From Clostridium sp. OF09-36 (GTDB lineage: Bacteria; Bacillota; Clostridia; Lachnospirales; Lachnospiraceae), in contig NZ_QUMD01000007.1 in assembly GCF_003481985.1 (NCBI RefSeq), forward strand, positions 1 through 64,000: 64,000 nucleotides of DNA, given 5' to 3'. The translations under genes were made by a program, and so were the position numbers. This document shows, piece by piece, positions 56,544 to 64,000 of the stretch (within the stretch, counting starts at the first letter, position 1; each line of letters begins with the position of its first letter). Below the pieces are notes generated by a model, which saw only the letters and a program-made list of their open reading frames with translations, made no database searches and had not been told where the DNA came from.

Positions 56544-57394
56544 CTAAGCTTCCCCGCCTTCTGTATGATGTTTCCAAGCTGCCAGAATGCCACTGCACTG
56601 GCAGCAGCTACATTCAGGGAATCTACGCCATGGGACATTGGAATCCGGATGGTGTGATCGCAGTCGGCAATGGTTTCTTTTGCGAGGCCATCGCCCTCGG
56701 TTCCAAGAACGATTGCAAGCTTCTCCTCTGCCTGGACACAAGGATCATCAATGCGGACTGATCGGTCTGTAAGAGCCATGGCAGCTGTTTTAAAGCCCAG
56801 ATCCCGCAAAAGCTCCATAGCCGGGTGCGGCCAGGCACTGTCGTGCTTAAGTACCGTCCACGGGATCTGGAACACCGTTCCCATGCTGACCCTCACGGAT
56901 CTTCTGTACAAAGGATCGCTGCAGCCAGAAGTAAGCAAGACTGCATCCATATTCAGCGCTGCCGCCGAACGGAATATAGCTCCCACATTGGTCGGGTTTA
57001 CTACATTTTCGAGAACAGCGATCCGTCTGGCCTTCGCACAGATCTGCTCAATAGATGGCAGTTGTTTGCGGCGCATGGCACAAAGCAGACCGCGTGTCAA
57101 AGAGAAACCTGTGATCTGTTTTAAAAGCTCCATGGGAGCTACATAGACTGGGACCTCTCCACATCTGGCCAGTATTTCTGCAGCTGCTCCCTTTAATTCC
57201 CGCTCTTCGGCAAGGATGGAGACTGGCTGGTATCCGGCATCCAGAGCACGGCCGATTACGATCGGGCTTTCTGCAATAAAAAGACCAGCCTCTGGTTCAT
57301 AATAATGGAATAGCTGGTTTTCCGATAAGCTGGAGTATACCTCAAGCTCCGGACTGGAAAGATCTGTTATAGGAACGATATGATCGTGTAACAT
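56544..57394 (-). CDS. SpoU-family (TrmH) RNA 2'-O-methyltransferase (3' end shifted)
   Basis: About 283 residues from ATG 57394 with GAGGAAA upstream. An N-terminal substrate-binding part (SENQLFHYYEPEAGLFIAES) leads to the SPOUT knot: VVNPTNVGAIFRSAAAL (motif 1), AIVLGTEGDGLA (motif 2) and RIPMSHGVDSLNVAAASAVA (motif 3), the SAM site. It methylates rRNA or tRNA ribose. As read, the frame runs on into the MATE gene; restoring one G at 56552-56555 gives a TAG stop at 56544, 1 base before the MATE ATG. Confidence 0.87.
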
Positions 57395-57468
57395 AGGGAA
57401 TTTCCTCACTTGGTTATATTGGATAAAAAACAGATTTTATTATAACCAAAGCAGGATTCATATGCAAG

Positions 57469-57792
57469 CTATTCAGAAAAATACACGACCGTCAGGTATT
57501 CACCGGAATGGATCTGTTCGGATTTCAGACCATTCATGCGCTTTAATTCTTCTACATATTCTGCCTTGGTATAAGGACTTCCCTGACAGTATTGGCCTGC
57601 AAGGTCCCAGAGGCTGTCTCCCTGGCGGATCTGTACACTTGTGTAATAACGCTTCAGCTCAGGTATTGCCTTTTCTTCTGCCCGCGCATTTAACAGTGTA
57701 TGTCCCAGAAAACCGGAACAAAATGCCAGGATCATAAGTAAAATAACCGTAAGATTCCGTAAACTGCGCTTCATTGTTCTTTTGCTTCTCAT
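57469..57792 (-). CDS. yneA: LysM protein, YneA-like SOS division inhibitor
   Basis: 107 residues: a basic N-terminus, one span (LTVILLMILAFCSGFLGHTLL) and an extracellular LysM domain (SVQIRQGDSLWDLAGQY, with SGEYLTVVYF at the end). The size, layout and divergence from lexA match YneA, which delays division during the SOS response. Its promoter is a perfect TTGACA-17-TATAAT with a LexA box inside. AGGGGGAA precedes the ATG. Confidence 0.85.
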   Translation of the reverse strand: MRSKRTMKRSLRNLTVILLMILAFCSGFLGHTLLNARAEEKAIPELKRYYTSVQIRQGDSLWDLAGQYCQGSPYTKAEYVEELKRMNGLKSEQIHSGEYLTVVYFSE

Positions 57793-57820
57793 AAGTGATT
57801 CCCCCTGTCCGGAATAATCG

Positions 57821-57933
57821 CGAACGTACGTTTGCTATGTTGCTATTATAGAATCCGAACATGCGTTTGTCAATACGTTTTCGCAAAAATTCCCGAACAA
57901 AAGTTTGCTTTTTTGGCTAAGCTGTGCTACTAT
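57821..57933. promoter_or_regulatory. Divergent yneA/lexA promoters with three LexA boxes
   Basis: CGAACGTACGTTTG (57821-57834), CGAACATGCGTTTG (57856-57869) and CGAACAAAAGTTTG (57894-57907) fit the Firmicute LexA box. The yneA promoter on the minus strand is TTGACA (57873-57868), 17 bases, TATAAT (57850-57845), with the second box in spacer and -35. The lexA promoter is TTGCTT (57905-57910), 17 bases, TACTAT (57928-57933), with the third box on its -35. Confidence 0.9.
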
Positions 57934-57980
57934 ATCCTTAGAAAGAATTTTTCAGAATACACCCGCAAGGAGGGAACATT

Positions 57981-58598
57981 ATGGCACAGGGCAAAATTAC
58001 CGCAAAACAACAGGAAATTTTAACATATATCAAAGAATGCATCTTAAAAAAAGGCTATCCGCCTGCAGTACGTGAAATTTGTGAGGCAGTCAACTTAAAG
58101 TCCACCTCTTCCGTCCATTCCCACCTGGAATCCCTGGAGGCAAACGGATATATCCGCAAGGACCCGACCAAGCCGCGCGCGATCGAGATCCTGGATGACG
58201 AGTTTGCATTAAACCGCCGCGAGGTGGTGCAGGTTCCTATGATCGGCACAGTTGCTGCCGGTGAGCCGATCCTGGCACAGGAACATATTGAAGATTATTT
58301 CCCGATCCCGGCCGAAATGCTCCCAAACAAGGATACTTTCATGCTGAAGGTCAAGGGCGAGAGTATGGTCAATGCAGGTATTTTTAATGGGGACCAGGTC
58401 ATCGTTGAGCAGACCAATACTGCAGAAAACGGGGAAATCGTTGTTGCACTCGTCGACGATTCCGCTACTGTCAAACGTTTTTACAAGGAAGACGGGCATT
58501 ACCGCCTGCAGCCGGAGAATGACACCATGGAGCCGATCATCGTTGACCATGTGGAAATCCTCGGCAAGGTCATCGGACTTTTCCGTATGATGGCATAA
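57981..58598 (+). CDS. lexA: LexA repressor
   Basis: 205 residues. The winged helix has GYPPAVREICEAVNLKSTSS. The cleavage site is Ala93-Gly94 in VAAGEP, and the self-cleaving dyad is Ser128 (GESMVNAG) and Lys165 (TVKRFYK). It represses SOS genes until RecA-stimulated autolysis. AAGGAGGG precedes ATG 57981. Autoregulated through the boxes at 57821-57907. Confidence 0.97.
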   Translation: MAQGKITAKQQEILTYIKECILKKGYPPAVREICEAVNLKSTSSVHSHLESLEANGYIRKDPTKPRAIEILDDEFALNRREVVQVPMIGTVAAGEPILAQEHIEDYFPIPAEMLPNKDTFMLKVKGESMVNAGIFNGDQVIVEQTNTAENGEIVVALVDDSATVKRFYKEDGHYRLQPENDTMEPIIVDHVEILGKVIGLFRMMA

Positions 58599-58609
58599 AA
58601 TACCATAAA

Positions 58610-58654
58610 AAAAGATACGCCTTAGCACATTTCTGTGACAAGGCGTATTTTTTT
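58610..58654 (+). terminator. Terminator after lexA
   Basis: GATACGCCTTAG and CAAGGCGTATTTTTTT form a stem of about 9-10 pairs with a GCACATTTCTGTGA loop that itself pairs, followed by a T run. Confidence 0.85.
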
Positions 58655-59054
58655 ATCATATTGTTGCTGAAAACCTCGTCCGGCGACAGCCCGGCAGGGT
58701 TGTTTATGCCAGAACCAGGCATCAGAGCGGAACTGTTACCATAGAAAGCAGCGTCGATAACACCACGCATTTTGTTGCAAAGATTTTTTGATCGTCAGGC
58801 TGAAAAAACCTGGAAGCGGGATCTGGAATACCATGACCAACATGCCGAGAACAAAGTTTGGAATGCAAGGCATCGGCCAAAGTTCACCAAATGTTCACCA
58901 TTTTGCGGAAAACTTAATAAAAAATCAATGGCTTTTTCCCTGGCTTTGTAGTAAACTCTTGTTTGTTGGTTCACGAGAGATGATTGTTACTGTTTGCGCA
59001 AACGCACAGATAACAGCATAGAACCACAAAGAAAGATCAGAGGAGTGATATATT
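58655..59054. other. Intergenic region with possible gene traces
   Basis: No full gene. On the minus strand 58770-58670 a short frame (RGVIDAAFYGNSSALMPGSG) has the look of a coding remnant, and on the plus strand 58785-58950 a frame with EKTWKRDLEYHDQHAENK does too; neither has a start signal nor a family I recognise. A TTTGCGCAAA palindrome occurs at 58996-59005 ahead of the lipoprotein gene. Confidence 0.3.
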
Positions 59055-59855
59055 ATGAAAAAGGCATTATTAATTACTGCAATCGCAGCAGTTTCTATCA
59101 GTGCAGCAGCTTGCTCCAGCAAAAAAGCAACGGAAACCACAGCAGCACCGGCAGAAACCACAGCAGCAGAAACCACAACCGAGGCTGAGACCGACGAGGA
59201 TTATACCAGCGGTATCATCACAGCGATCGATGGCGATGTCCTTACCGTAAAAGACGATTACAACGACGAAGAGAAGAAATACGATATTTCCGGCGCAGAG
59301 GTTACCAATGAATTCCCGCTTTCCGAGGGTGACTGGGTAGACATCACCTTCCCGGCCGACAGCACAGACGATCCGGTTCCGGCTATCGCACTCGAGGTTA
59401 CCTCATCCATGTTAGAGCAGACCACAGATCCAGTTGCAGAAGGTACCATCAAAGACGTTGCTTCTGACAGCATGACCCTGGAGGTAGACGGTGAGGAATA
59501 TAAGGTTCTGACCGGCAACGCATATGTTGTTGCAAAGGACGGCATCAAGGCTGACGAAACCGTAGAAGTAACCTATCTCGGCGATCTGGACGATGAGCCT
59601 CTGGCGATCAAGATCGTTTCCGAAGACCAGAAGGATTCTGATGAGGCTAAGATCAATGCCTTTGTAGGTAAAGTTGCGCAGATCGGTGAAGATGGTGATC
59701 ATATCGTTCTGGAAGCACAGACCGGTGACTTTTTCACATTCGTTTCTGGCGATACCGATTTCAGCCAATACGCTGAGGGCGATACCCTTCAGATCCAGTA
59801 CGATGGCTCCATCAATGACAAAGAGATCCAGATTGTAAAGATCACCAAAAAATAA
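59055..59855 (+). CDS. Lipoprotein with three repeated beta units
   Basis: 266 residues. Signal and lipobox SAAAC (Cys20) are followed by a Thr/Glu/Ala spacer with three ETTA-type repeats. The rest holds three similar segments that each open with a G(I/T/K)I-A-I-type strand: GIITAIDGDVLTVKDDYNDE, GTIKDVASDSMTLEVDGEEY and GKVAQIGEDGDHIVLEAQTG. These look like OB- or SH3-like barrels. Very acidic. AGAGGAGTG lies ahead of the ATG. Surface-exposed; function unknown. Confidence 0.7.
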   Translation: MKKALLITAIAAVSISAAACSSKKATETTAAPAETTAAETTTEAETDEDYTSGIITAIDGDVLTVKDDYNDEEKKYDISGAEVTNEFPLSEGDWVDITFPADSTDDPVPAIALEVTSSMLEQTTDPVAEGTIKDVASDSMTLEVDGEEYKVLTGNAYVVAKDGIKADETVEVTYLGDLDDEPLAIKIVSEDQKDSDEAKINAFVGKVAQIGEDGDHIVLEAQTGDFFTFVSGDTDFSQYAEGDTLQIQYDGSINDKEIQIVKITKK

Positions 59856-59885
59856 TAGCTTTCATTTTAAAAAATAGGGAAGAAC

Positions 59886-59923
59886 AGGCCCGTGTAAGCT
59901 AACAGTAATAGCTCACACGGGCC
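59886..59923. terminator. Bidirectional hairpin between convergent genes
   Basis: GGCCCGTGTAAGCTA and TAGCTCACACGGGCC pair around ACAGTAA with one mismatch or wobble. It separates the plus-strand lipoprotein gene and the minus-strand kinase-like gene; T residues follow on the plus side and A residues precede it. Confidence 0.75.
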
Positions 59924-59945
59924 ATATTCATTCTATTATATGCTG

Positions 59946-60596
59946 TTAAATATCGTAGCCGATCATGCGGATATAATCTTTGATCAGTGCTACCACCTGT
60001 TCAAGCTCCAGCTTACTTGCATTGATCGGAAGATCGTAGTTCGTCAGATCCTCCCACTCTTTTCCGGTAAAATACTTGTGGTAAGCCCTGCGCTGTTTGG
60101 TGATCTTGTTTAATTTATTAAGCGCTTCTTTGCTGTCTGTAATACCATCGGTTTCCTGAGTTCTCCGGACACAGGTTTCTGTGTCTGCGTATACAAAAAT
60201 CTTTACCAGATCTTCTTTTCCAGCGGTCTCCAGAATATAATCCGCGCAACGGCCAACAATCACACAGGACTGCGCAGCCGCCAGCTCACGGATAACCTCC
60301 GACTGGAAACGGAACAGATTGTCCGGTGAGGTGACATCCCCCTCTTTCTTTGGTTCTTCAAAAATACCGGTAGGCAGATGCAGGTTTCCAACAATCTTCC
60401 TGAGAAGGTTATTTCCTGCTTTTTCATCTGCAAGACGGAAATAGCGCTCTCCTACTGCACTTTTTTCGGCTGTCATACTTAAAATTTCGTCATCATAAAA
60501 CGGAATGTTCAATTCCTCAGCAAGCTTTTTTCCAACAATACGGCCGCCGCTTCCATACTGGCGCTCGATCGTGATCACCAATTTACTTTTATCCAT
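59946..60596 (-). CDS. Cytidylate kinase-like family protein
   Basis: 216 residues. The P-loop variant in VITIERQYGSGGRIVGKKLA and ELNIPFYDDEIL are typical of the cytidylate-kinase-like (Cmk2-type) proteins common in Clostridia, along with CVIVGRCADYIL and QRRAYHKYFTGKEW. These lack the CMP-binding insert of true Cmk; the substrate is not known. GAGGGAGGA precedes ATG 60596. Confidence 0.88.
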   Translation of the reverse strand: MDKSKLVITIERQYGSGGRIVGKKLAEELNIPFYDDEILSMTAEKSAVGERYFRLADEKAGNNLLRKIVGNLHLPTGIFEEPKKEGDVTSPDNLFRFQSEVIRELAAAQSCVIVGRCADYILETAGKEDLVKIFVYADTETCVRRTQETDGITDSKEALNKLNKITKQRRAYHKYFTGKEWEDLTNYDLPINASKLELEQVVALIKDYIRMIGYDI

Positions 60597-61045
60597 AAGA
60601 AATCCTCCCTCTAAGGATTATTTTTTTCTGCTGTCTGCGCAACGCGTAAACAGTAACTTGTTTTTATATCCACTATGTTCAGTATATCACAAAACCACTC
60701 TTGTGCCAAACTTTTTTACACTCTGCCGACCCAAATTCATTTTTTCTGATAATATTAAATGTTTTTCTTCAGATCTCAACAGTTTAAATACACGTAAACC
60801 TAATGTTAAAAACTGATAAGGCTTCTTTATATAGCCATAACTTATTAAGTATTTGCCTTTTTGCTATGTTTCACCTATAATGAGAAACGTAACAACTAAG
60901 TAGTGTTCTGAGATCCAATACAGCTTCTGTTTCAAAACGATGGCTTTTATCCGATTTCTGCCAAATGATCGTGAATTCATTGCCATACGGATGAAATACG
61001 GAGCTTTATTGGCATATAAAAATAAAACATAATAAGGGGATTTTT
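60597..61045 (+). promoter_or_regulatory. Intergenic region with the citX promoter
   Basis: TTGCCT (60853-60858), 17 bases, TATAAT (60876-60881) form a good sigma-A promoter, leaving a leader of about 155 bases before citX with no obvious stem-terminator. The left half (60597-60850) is AT-rich and non-coding and must also hold the promoter of the kinase-like gene. No riboswitch was recognised. Confidence 0.6.
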
Positions 61046-61552
61046 ATGGAAGAAGTAAACCTGCAGGAAATGCTGGCGGCCAGGGAACGCCGCTGCTATC
61101 TGCAAGCCCAGCTGTTACAGCAATATAAAAAGAGCCTGATCAGCTTTACCTTAAACATACCTGGCCCCATCAAAGTGCTTCCAGGTGTTCCAGAAGCCTT
61201 TGCCCTGGGGTGCAGCCGGATTGAGGCACTGTTAAAGGAGCGTCTTGTTTTGATCCAGCATATGGAAACCATAAAAGAGAAAACCGGCTATGAGGCATTC
61301 TACAATGTCGATGCAAATCCCGATTTTGTAAAGGAGCTCATGGTTTCCTTAGAAGATCAGGACCGCATTGGACGCCTGTTCGATATTGACGTACTCCGTC
61401 CCGATGCATGCAAGGTTTCCAGGGAGGACCTTGGCTTTTCTCCCAGAACGTGCCTACTGTGCGGACAGCCTGCCCATGTATGCAGCCGCAGCCGCAGCCA
61501 TAGCGTAGCAGAGCTGACAGCGGAAATTTCGCAGATTCTGAACAAACTTTAA
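61046..61552 (+). CDS. citX: Citrate lyase holo-[ACP] synthase CitX
   Basis: 168 residues. LQEMLAARERRCYLQAQLL, TLNIPGPIK, FYNVDANPDFVKELMVSLED and the R-x-FD-DVL strand followed by CLLCGQPAHVCSRSRSH are family markers. CitX transfers the triphosphoribosyl-dephospho-CoA prosthetic group to the citrate lyase acyl carrier protein. AAGGGGA precedes the ATG. citDEF are not in the window. Confidence 0.93.
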   Translation: MEEVNLQEMLAARERRCYLQAQLLQQYKKSLISFTLNIPGPIKVLPGVPEAFALGCSRIEALLKERLVLIQHMETIKEKTGYEAFYNVDANPDFVKELMVSLEDQDRIGRLFDIDVLRPDACKVSREDLGFSPRTCLLCGQPAHVCSRSRSHSVAELTAEISQILNKL

Positions 61553-61592
61553 AGATTTCAAACTATCCTGTATTGCGGAGGTACTGGTATTT

Positions 61593-62459
61593 ATGATTGC
61601 TTCTATTTTTTCTGAGGAATGCGCCTATTCGCTCATGGCGGAGGTAGGCGCTACCCCGAAGCCTGGTCTGGTAGACCGCCACGACAGCGGTGCACACACC
61701 GATATGAACTATGACACCTTTGCTGCCAGCACAAAGGCAATTGTCCCATATCTGACCCGGATGTTTGAGCTTGGCCATGGGTGGAGCTCCAAAGATTTTA
61801 ATGCCCTGTTTGAGCAGATCCGTCCAGTAGGCGTAGAGGCAGAAAAGGCTATGTTTCAGGCAACAGACGGCGTTAACACCCACAAGGGTATGATTTTTTC
61901 CATGGGAACGATCGCGGCAGCAGCCGGGCTCTTCTATAACCGGCACAACCGCTTTGATGCTGAAAAGATCCTTATGCTTGCCGGATACATCTGCTACGAT
62001 GCTATGCGAAAGGATTTCCAGAAAATAGACCGGAAAAACCCGAAAACCAACGGTGAGCTTTTGTACCTGCGTTATAGCACAAAGGGGATCCGTGGGGAAG
62101 CACAGAAAGGCTTTCCTTCTGTCCGCACCATTTCCCTTCCAAAGCTCCGTGCTTCCTTTTCTTCCGGACAGACAGAAAATGAAGCTTATCTGAATACGCT
62201 CCTTACCCTGATGGCTAACGTCGACGATACCAACGTATTAAGCCGGACCAACCCCGTGGTCCAGGGCTATGTCAAGACTGCCGCTGCACAGTTCTTAAAG
62301 CTGGGCGGTGCCTCCACCAGCCAGGGAATGGATGCCTTAAAGAAATTAAATAAGAAATTCATCCAGATGAATGTCAGCCCAGGCGGATGCGCCGATCTGC
62401 TTGCCGTTACCATTCTTTTATACCGGCTGGAACAGCGAAACCCGCAGCCTGGGGCATGA
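61593..62459 (+). CDS. citG: Triphosphoribosyl-dephospho-CoA synthase CitG
   Basis: 288 residues. MAEVGATPKPGLVDRHDSGAH, GVEAEKAMFQATDGVNTHKG and the DDTNVLSRTNP segment mark the CitG/MdcB family. It makes the cofactor precursor that CitX attaches. It starts 40 bases after citX; in some bacteria the two are fused as CitXG. GCGGAGG lies upstream. Confidence 0.94.
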   Translation: MIASIFSEECAYSLMAEVGATPKPGLVDRHDSGAHTDMNYDTFAASTKAIVPYLTRMFELGHGWSSKDFNALFEQIRPVGVEAEKAMFQATDGVNTHKGMIFSMGTIAAAAGLFYNRHNRFDAEKILMLAGYICYDAMRKDFQKIDRKNPKTNGELLYLRYSTKGIRGEAQKGFPSVRTISLPKLRASFSSGQTENEAYLNTLLTLMANVDDTNVLSRTNPVVQGYVKTAAAQFLKLGGASTSQGMDALKKLNKKFIQMNVSPGGCADLLAVTILLYRLEQRNPQPGA

Positions 62460-62480
62460 CATGCATTCTTTCAATACCTT

Positions 62481-63514
62481 CTACAATAATTCTTTGTAGA
62501 GCCGCAGTACATTTCCATGAAAAACTGCTTCGATCTCTCCGGTTGTAAAACCACTCCGGCTCATGGTGTCTGCCAGAAGCTGCATTCCGGAGCAGTCCTT
62601 CATTTCTGTCGGGGTATCGATTCCATCGAAATCAGAACCAAGCCCAATACATCCGATACCGCCAACCTGTTTCATATGTTTCATATGCGCCACCATGTCG
62701 CTGCACAGACTGTGCAGCGGCATTTTTTGTACTGCATCCCGGGAAGAGACCAATGGTGTGTCCGCTGATTCGTCTTGTCTGTCTTTTAGAAATGATGCGT
62801 AATAGTTGATTCCTGCCACGCCACCGCGCTCTGCCAGTGCCCGGATCATTTCATCGGTTAAATTTCTCGGATGATGTGCCAGTACCCGTGCATTGGAATG
62901 GCTTGCAACAAATGGCTTTTTTGTGTAACGGAATACATCCCAGATTCCGGCATCATTTAAATGGGAAATATCGATGATCATTCCGATCCGTTCCATTTCC
63001 TGAACGAATGCAATTCCGGTTTCCGTTAAACCGTGTACCGTGTCCGGTACTGGTCTGGCCGGGGATACGCTCTCATCCTTCCATTCGGAAATCCCAGCTC
63101 ATTTGGGAAATTCCAGGTAATCGTCATCATTCTGGCACCCAGACGGTAAAAATCGCGCAGACACGCCATGTCACCTTTACAGATCCCGCCCTCTTCCAGC
63201 GTCAGCATGGCAGACATTCTGCCCTGCCTCCGGTTTTCTTCAATGTCATTCCAGCTTTTCACAATGCCGATCTGGTCTTCATAACGCCCAAGCTCCGTGT
63301 AAAAAAAATCTACCAGCTTCATTGCATAATGAAACGGATCCTGTTCTCTTCCAAGATGCACAAACATGGCAAAATTCTGCAGGAAATAGTCTCCTTTTTT
63401 CATTTTATTTAGGTCGATGTGAAGCTGGTTATCGAAAATAGATCCTGCTTCTCCACGCTCCCTGGCTTTAAAAAGCTCAGAGATCGTATCACAGTGCATA
63501 TCCACTACCTTCAT
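62481..63514 (-). CDS. Membrane dipeptidase, peptidase M19 (frameshifted)
   Basis: About 344 residues. The zinc ligands lie in VDMHCDTI (HxD), LTLEEGG (Glu), DISHLND (His) and VASHSNAR (His), the renal-dipeptidase pattern, with GLGSDFDGID near the end. It hydrolyses dipeptides, including D-configured ones. No signal peptide, so probably cytoplasmic. One base is lost at 63077-63078; restored it reads NGRDESVSPARPVPDTVHGL and joins both frames. GAGGGAGG precedes ATG 63514. Confidence 0.88.
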
Positions 63515-63580
63515 GGACGTTTCGTCCTCCCTCTAAAAACAGGAGACCGGCTTTCCCACCGGTCTCTTTTCTTTTTCATA

Positions 63581-64000
63581 TTATAATGTTTCCGCACGTT
63601 CTTCAATATTGCGTTTAAAATTGATCACCTCATGCTGATAATCCGTGTTCATAAAACAGGATGTGATCATGAAATCCGCTGTAGCTTTGTTGACAGCCAT
63701 GGGAATATCATAAACCTGCGCGATACGCATCAGGGCTTTTACATCCGGATCGTGAGGCTGGGCTGTTAATGGATCGGAAAAGAATACCACAAAATCGATG
63801 ACGCCTTCCACGATCTTCGCGCCGATCTGCTGGTCACCGCCCAGAGGGCCGCTGTTGTAGCCTTTTACCGTAAGCCCTGTCTGATCCGTGATCATGCGGG
63901 CGGTCGTGCCGGTTCCATACAGATTATGCTTTTCCAGCTCGTCCTTATGCTCTTTGCACCATGCGATCAGCTTTGGTTTTTCATTGTCATGAGCGATCAG
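63581..64000 (-). CDS. mgsA: Methylglyoxal synthase (5' part beyond window)
   Basis: At least 139 residues in frame to the window edge. LIAHDNEKPKLIAWC, LYGTGTTARMI, GYNSGPLGGDQQIG and the catalytic FFSDPLTAQPHDPDVKAL, with its active aspartate, are diagnostic. It turns dihydroxyacetone phosphate into methylglyoxal. Only the first few residues are missing on the right. Confidence 0.95.
   Translation of the reverse strand: MIAHDNEKPKLIAWCKEHKDELEKHNLYGTGTTARMITDQTGLTVKGYNSGPLGGDQQIGAKIVEGVIDFVVFFSDPLTAQPHDPDVKALMRIAQVYDIPMAVNKATADFMITSCFMNTDYQHEVINFKRNIEERAETL

Noticed and set aside
57469..57792. Peptidoglycan hydrolase
   Set aside because: Only a LysM binding domain is present with no catalytic domain, and the divergent lexA with LexA boxes points to a YneA-type division inhibitor.
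1..64000. CRISPR arrays, rRNA or tRNA genes
   Set aside because: No regularly spaced repeats were seen, and no cloverleaf with a TTC-loop or rRNA core sequence was noticed on either strand.

Overview
The window looks like a chromosomal segment from a low-GC-branch Firmicute, most likely a gut Lachnospiraceae (Clostridia). The grounds are AGGAGG-type ribosome sites, near-consensus TTGACA-N17-TATAAT promoters, an L27 with the Prp-cleaved N-terminus, a LexA/YneA pair with Firmicute LexA boxes, a glmS ribozyme, and the paired radical SAM/DUF2344 genes beside rng and rplU-prp-rpmA-obgE. No rRNA, tRNA or CRISPR array was seen.

Layout. (1) 1-12180 is an accessory block. An 86-bp inverted repeat (96-181 and 10176-10261, 83/86 identical) brackets decayed genes, a LysR regulator, a spermidine/putrescine-type ABC transporter, an adenine deaminase and a second nucleobase-type amidohydrolase. 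A broken and an intact tyrosine recombinase follow. (2) 12418-23745 is core: radical SAM/DUF2344, RNase G, TrkA/TrkH potassium uptake, L21 leader-rplU-prp-rpmA, obgE, yhbY, nadD, yqeK, rsfS. (3) 24355-41004 holds an Lrp regulator with a MATE exporter and a D-2-hydroxyacid dehydrogenase, glmS with its ribozyme, two cell-envelope proteins (NlpC/P60 and LCP), a peptide-use cluster (AbgT transporter, S9 peptidase, amidohydrolase) and a WYL regulator. (4) 40997-47033 is a 6-kb integrated filamentous-phage-like element. (5) 47152-64000 is mostly core: rubrerythrin, ttcA-like, a Xer recombinase, an ABC exporter with a NEAT-like protein, the TPP-riboswitch thiWME operon, MATE, SpoU methyltransferase, yneA/lexA, a lipoprotein, a cytidylate-kinase-like protein, citX-citG, dipeptidase and mgsA.

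The most interesting system is the 6-kb element. Its structural genes follow the order of the E. coli filamentous phages (V-VII-IX-VIII-III-VI-I, ending with a Zot ATPase), but its replication protein is a circovirus/geminivirus-type (CRESS) Rep with an HUH nuclease and a superfamily 3 helicase. Upstream of rep is a perfect 11-bp stem whose loop carries TAGTATTAC, the circovirus origin nonanucleotide, flanked by TGTTACA iterons. A ribbon-helix-helix repressor with three ATTATGNCCATAAT operators sits between divergent promoters. The element has 44-bp direct-repeat ends and no integrase of its own.

Caution on sequence quality: about 20 otherwise conserved genes are broken by one-base losses beside short homopolymers. 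The pattern spans host and prophage genes and looks like uncorrected sequencing error. Coordinates for those genes cover the whole gene and the break is named in each entry.
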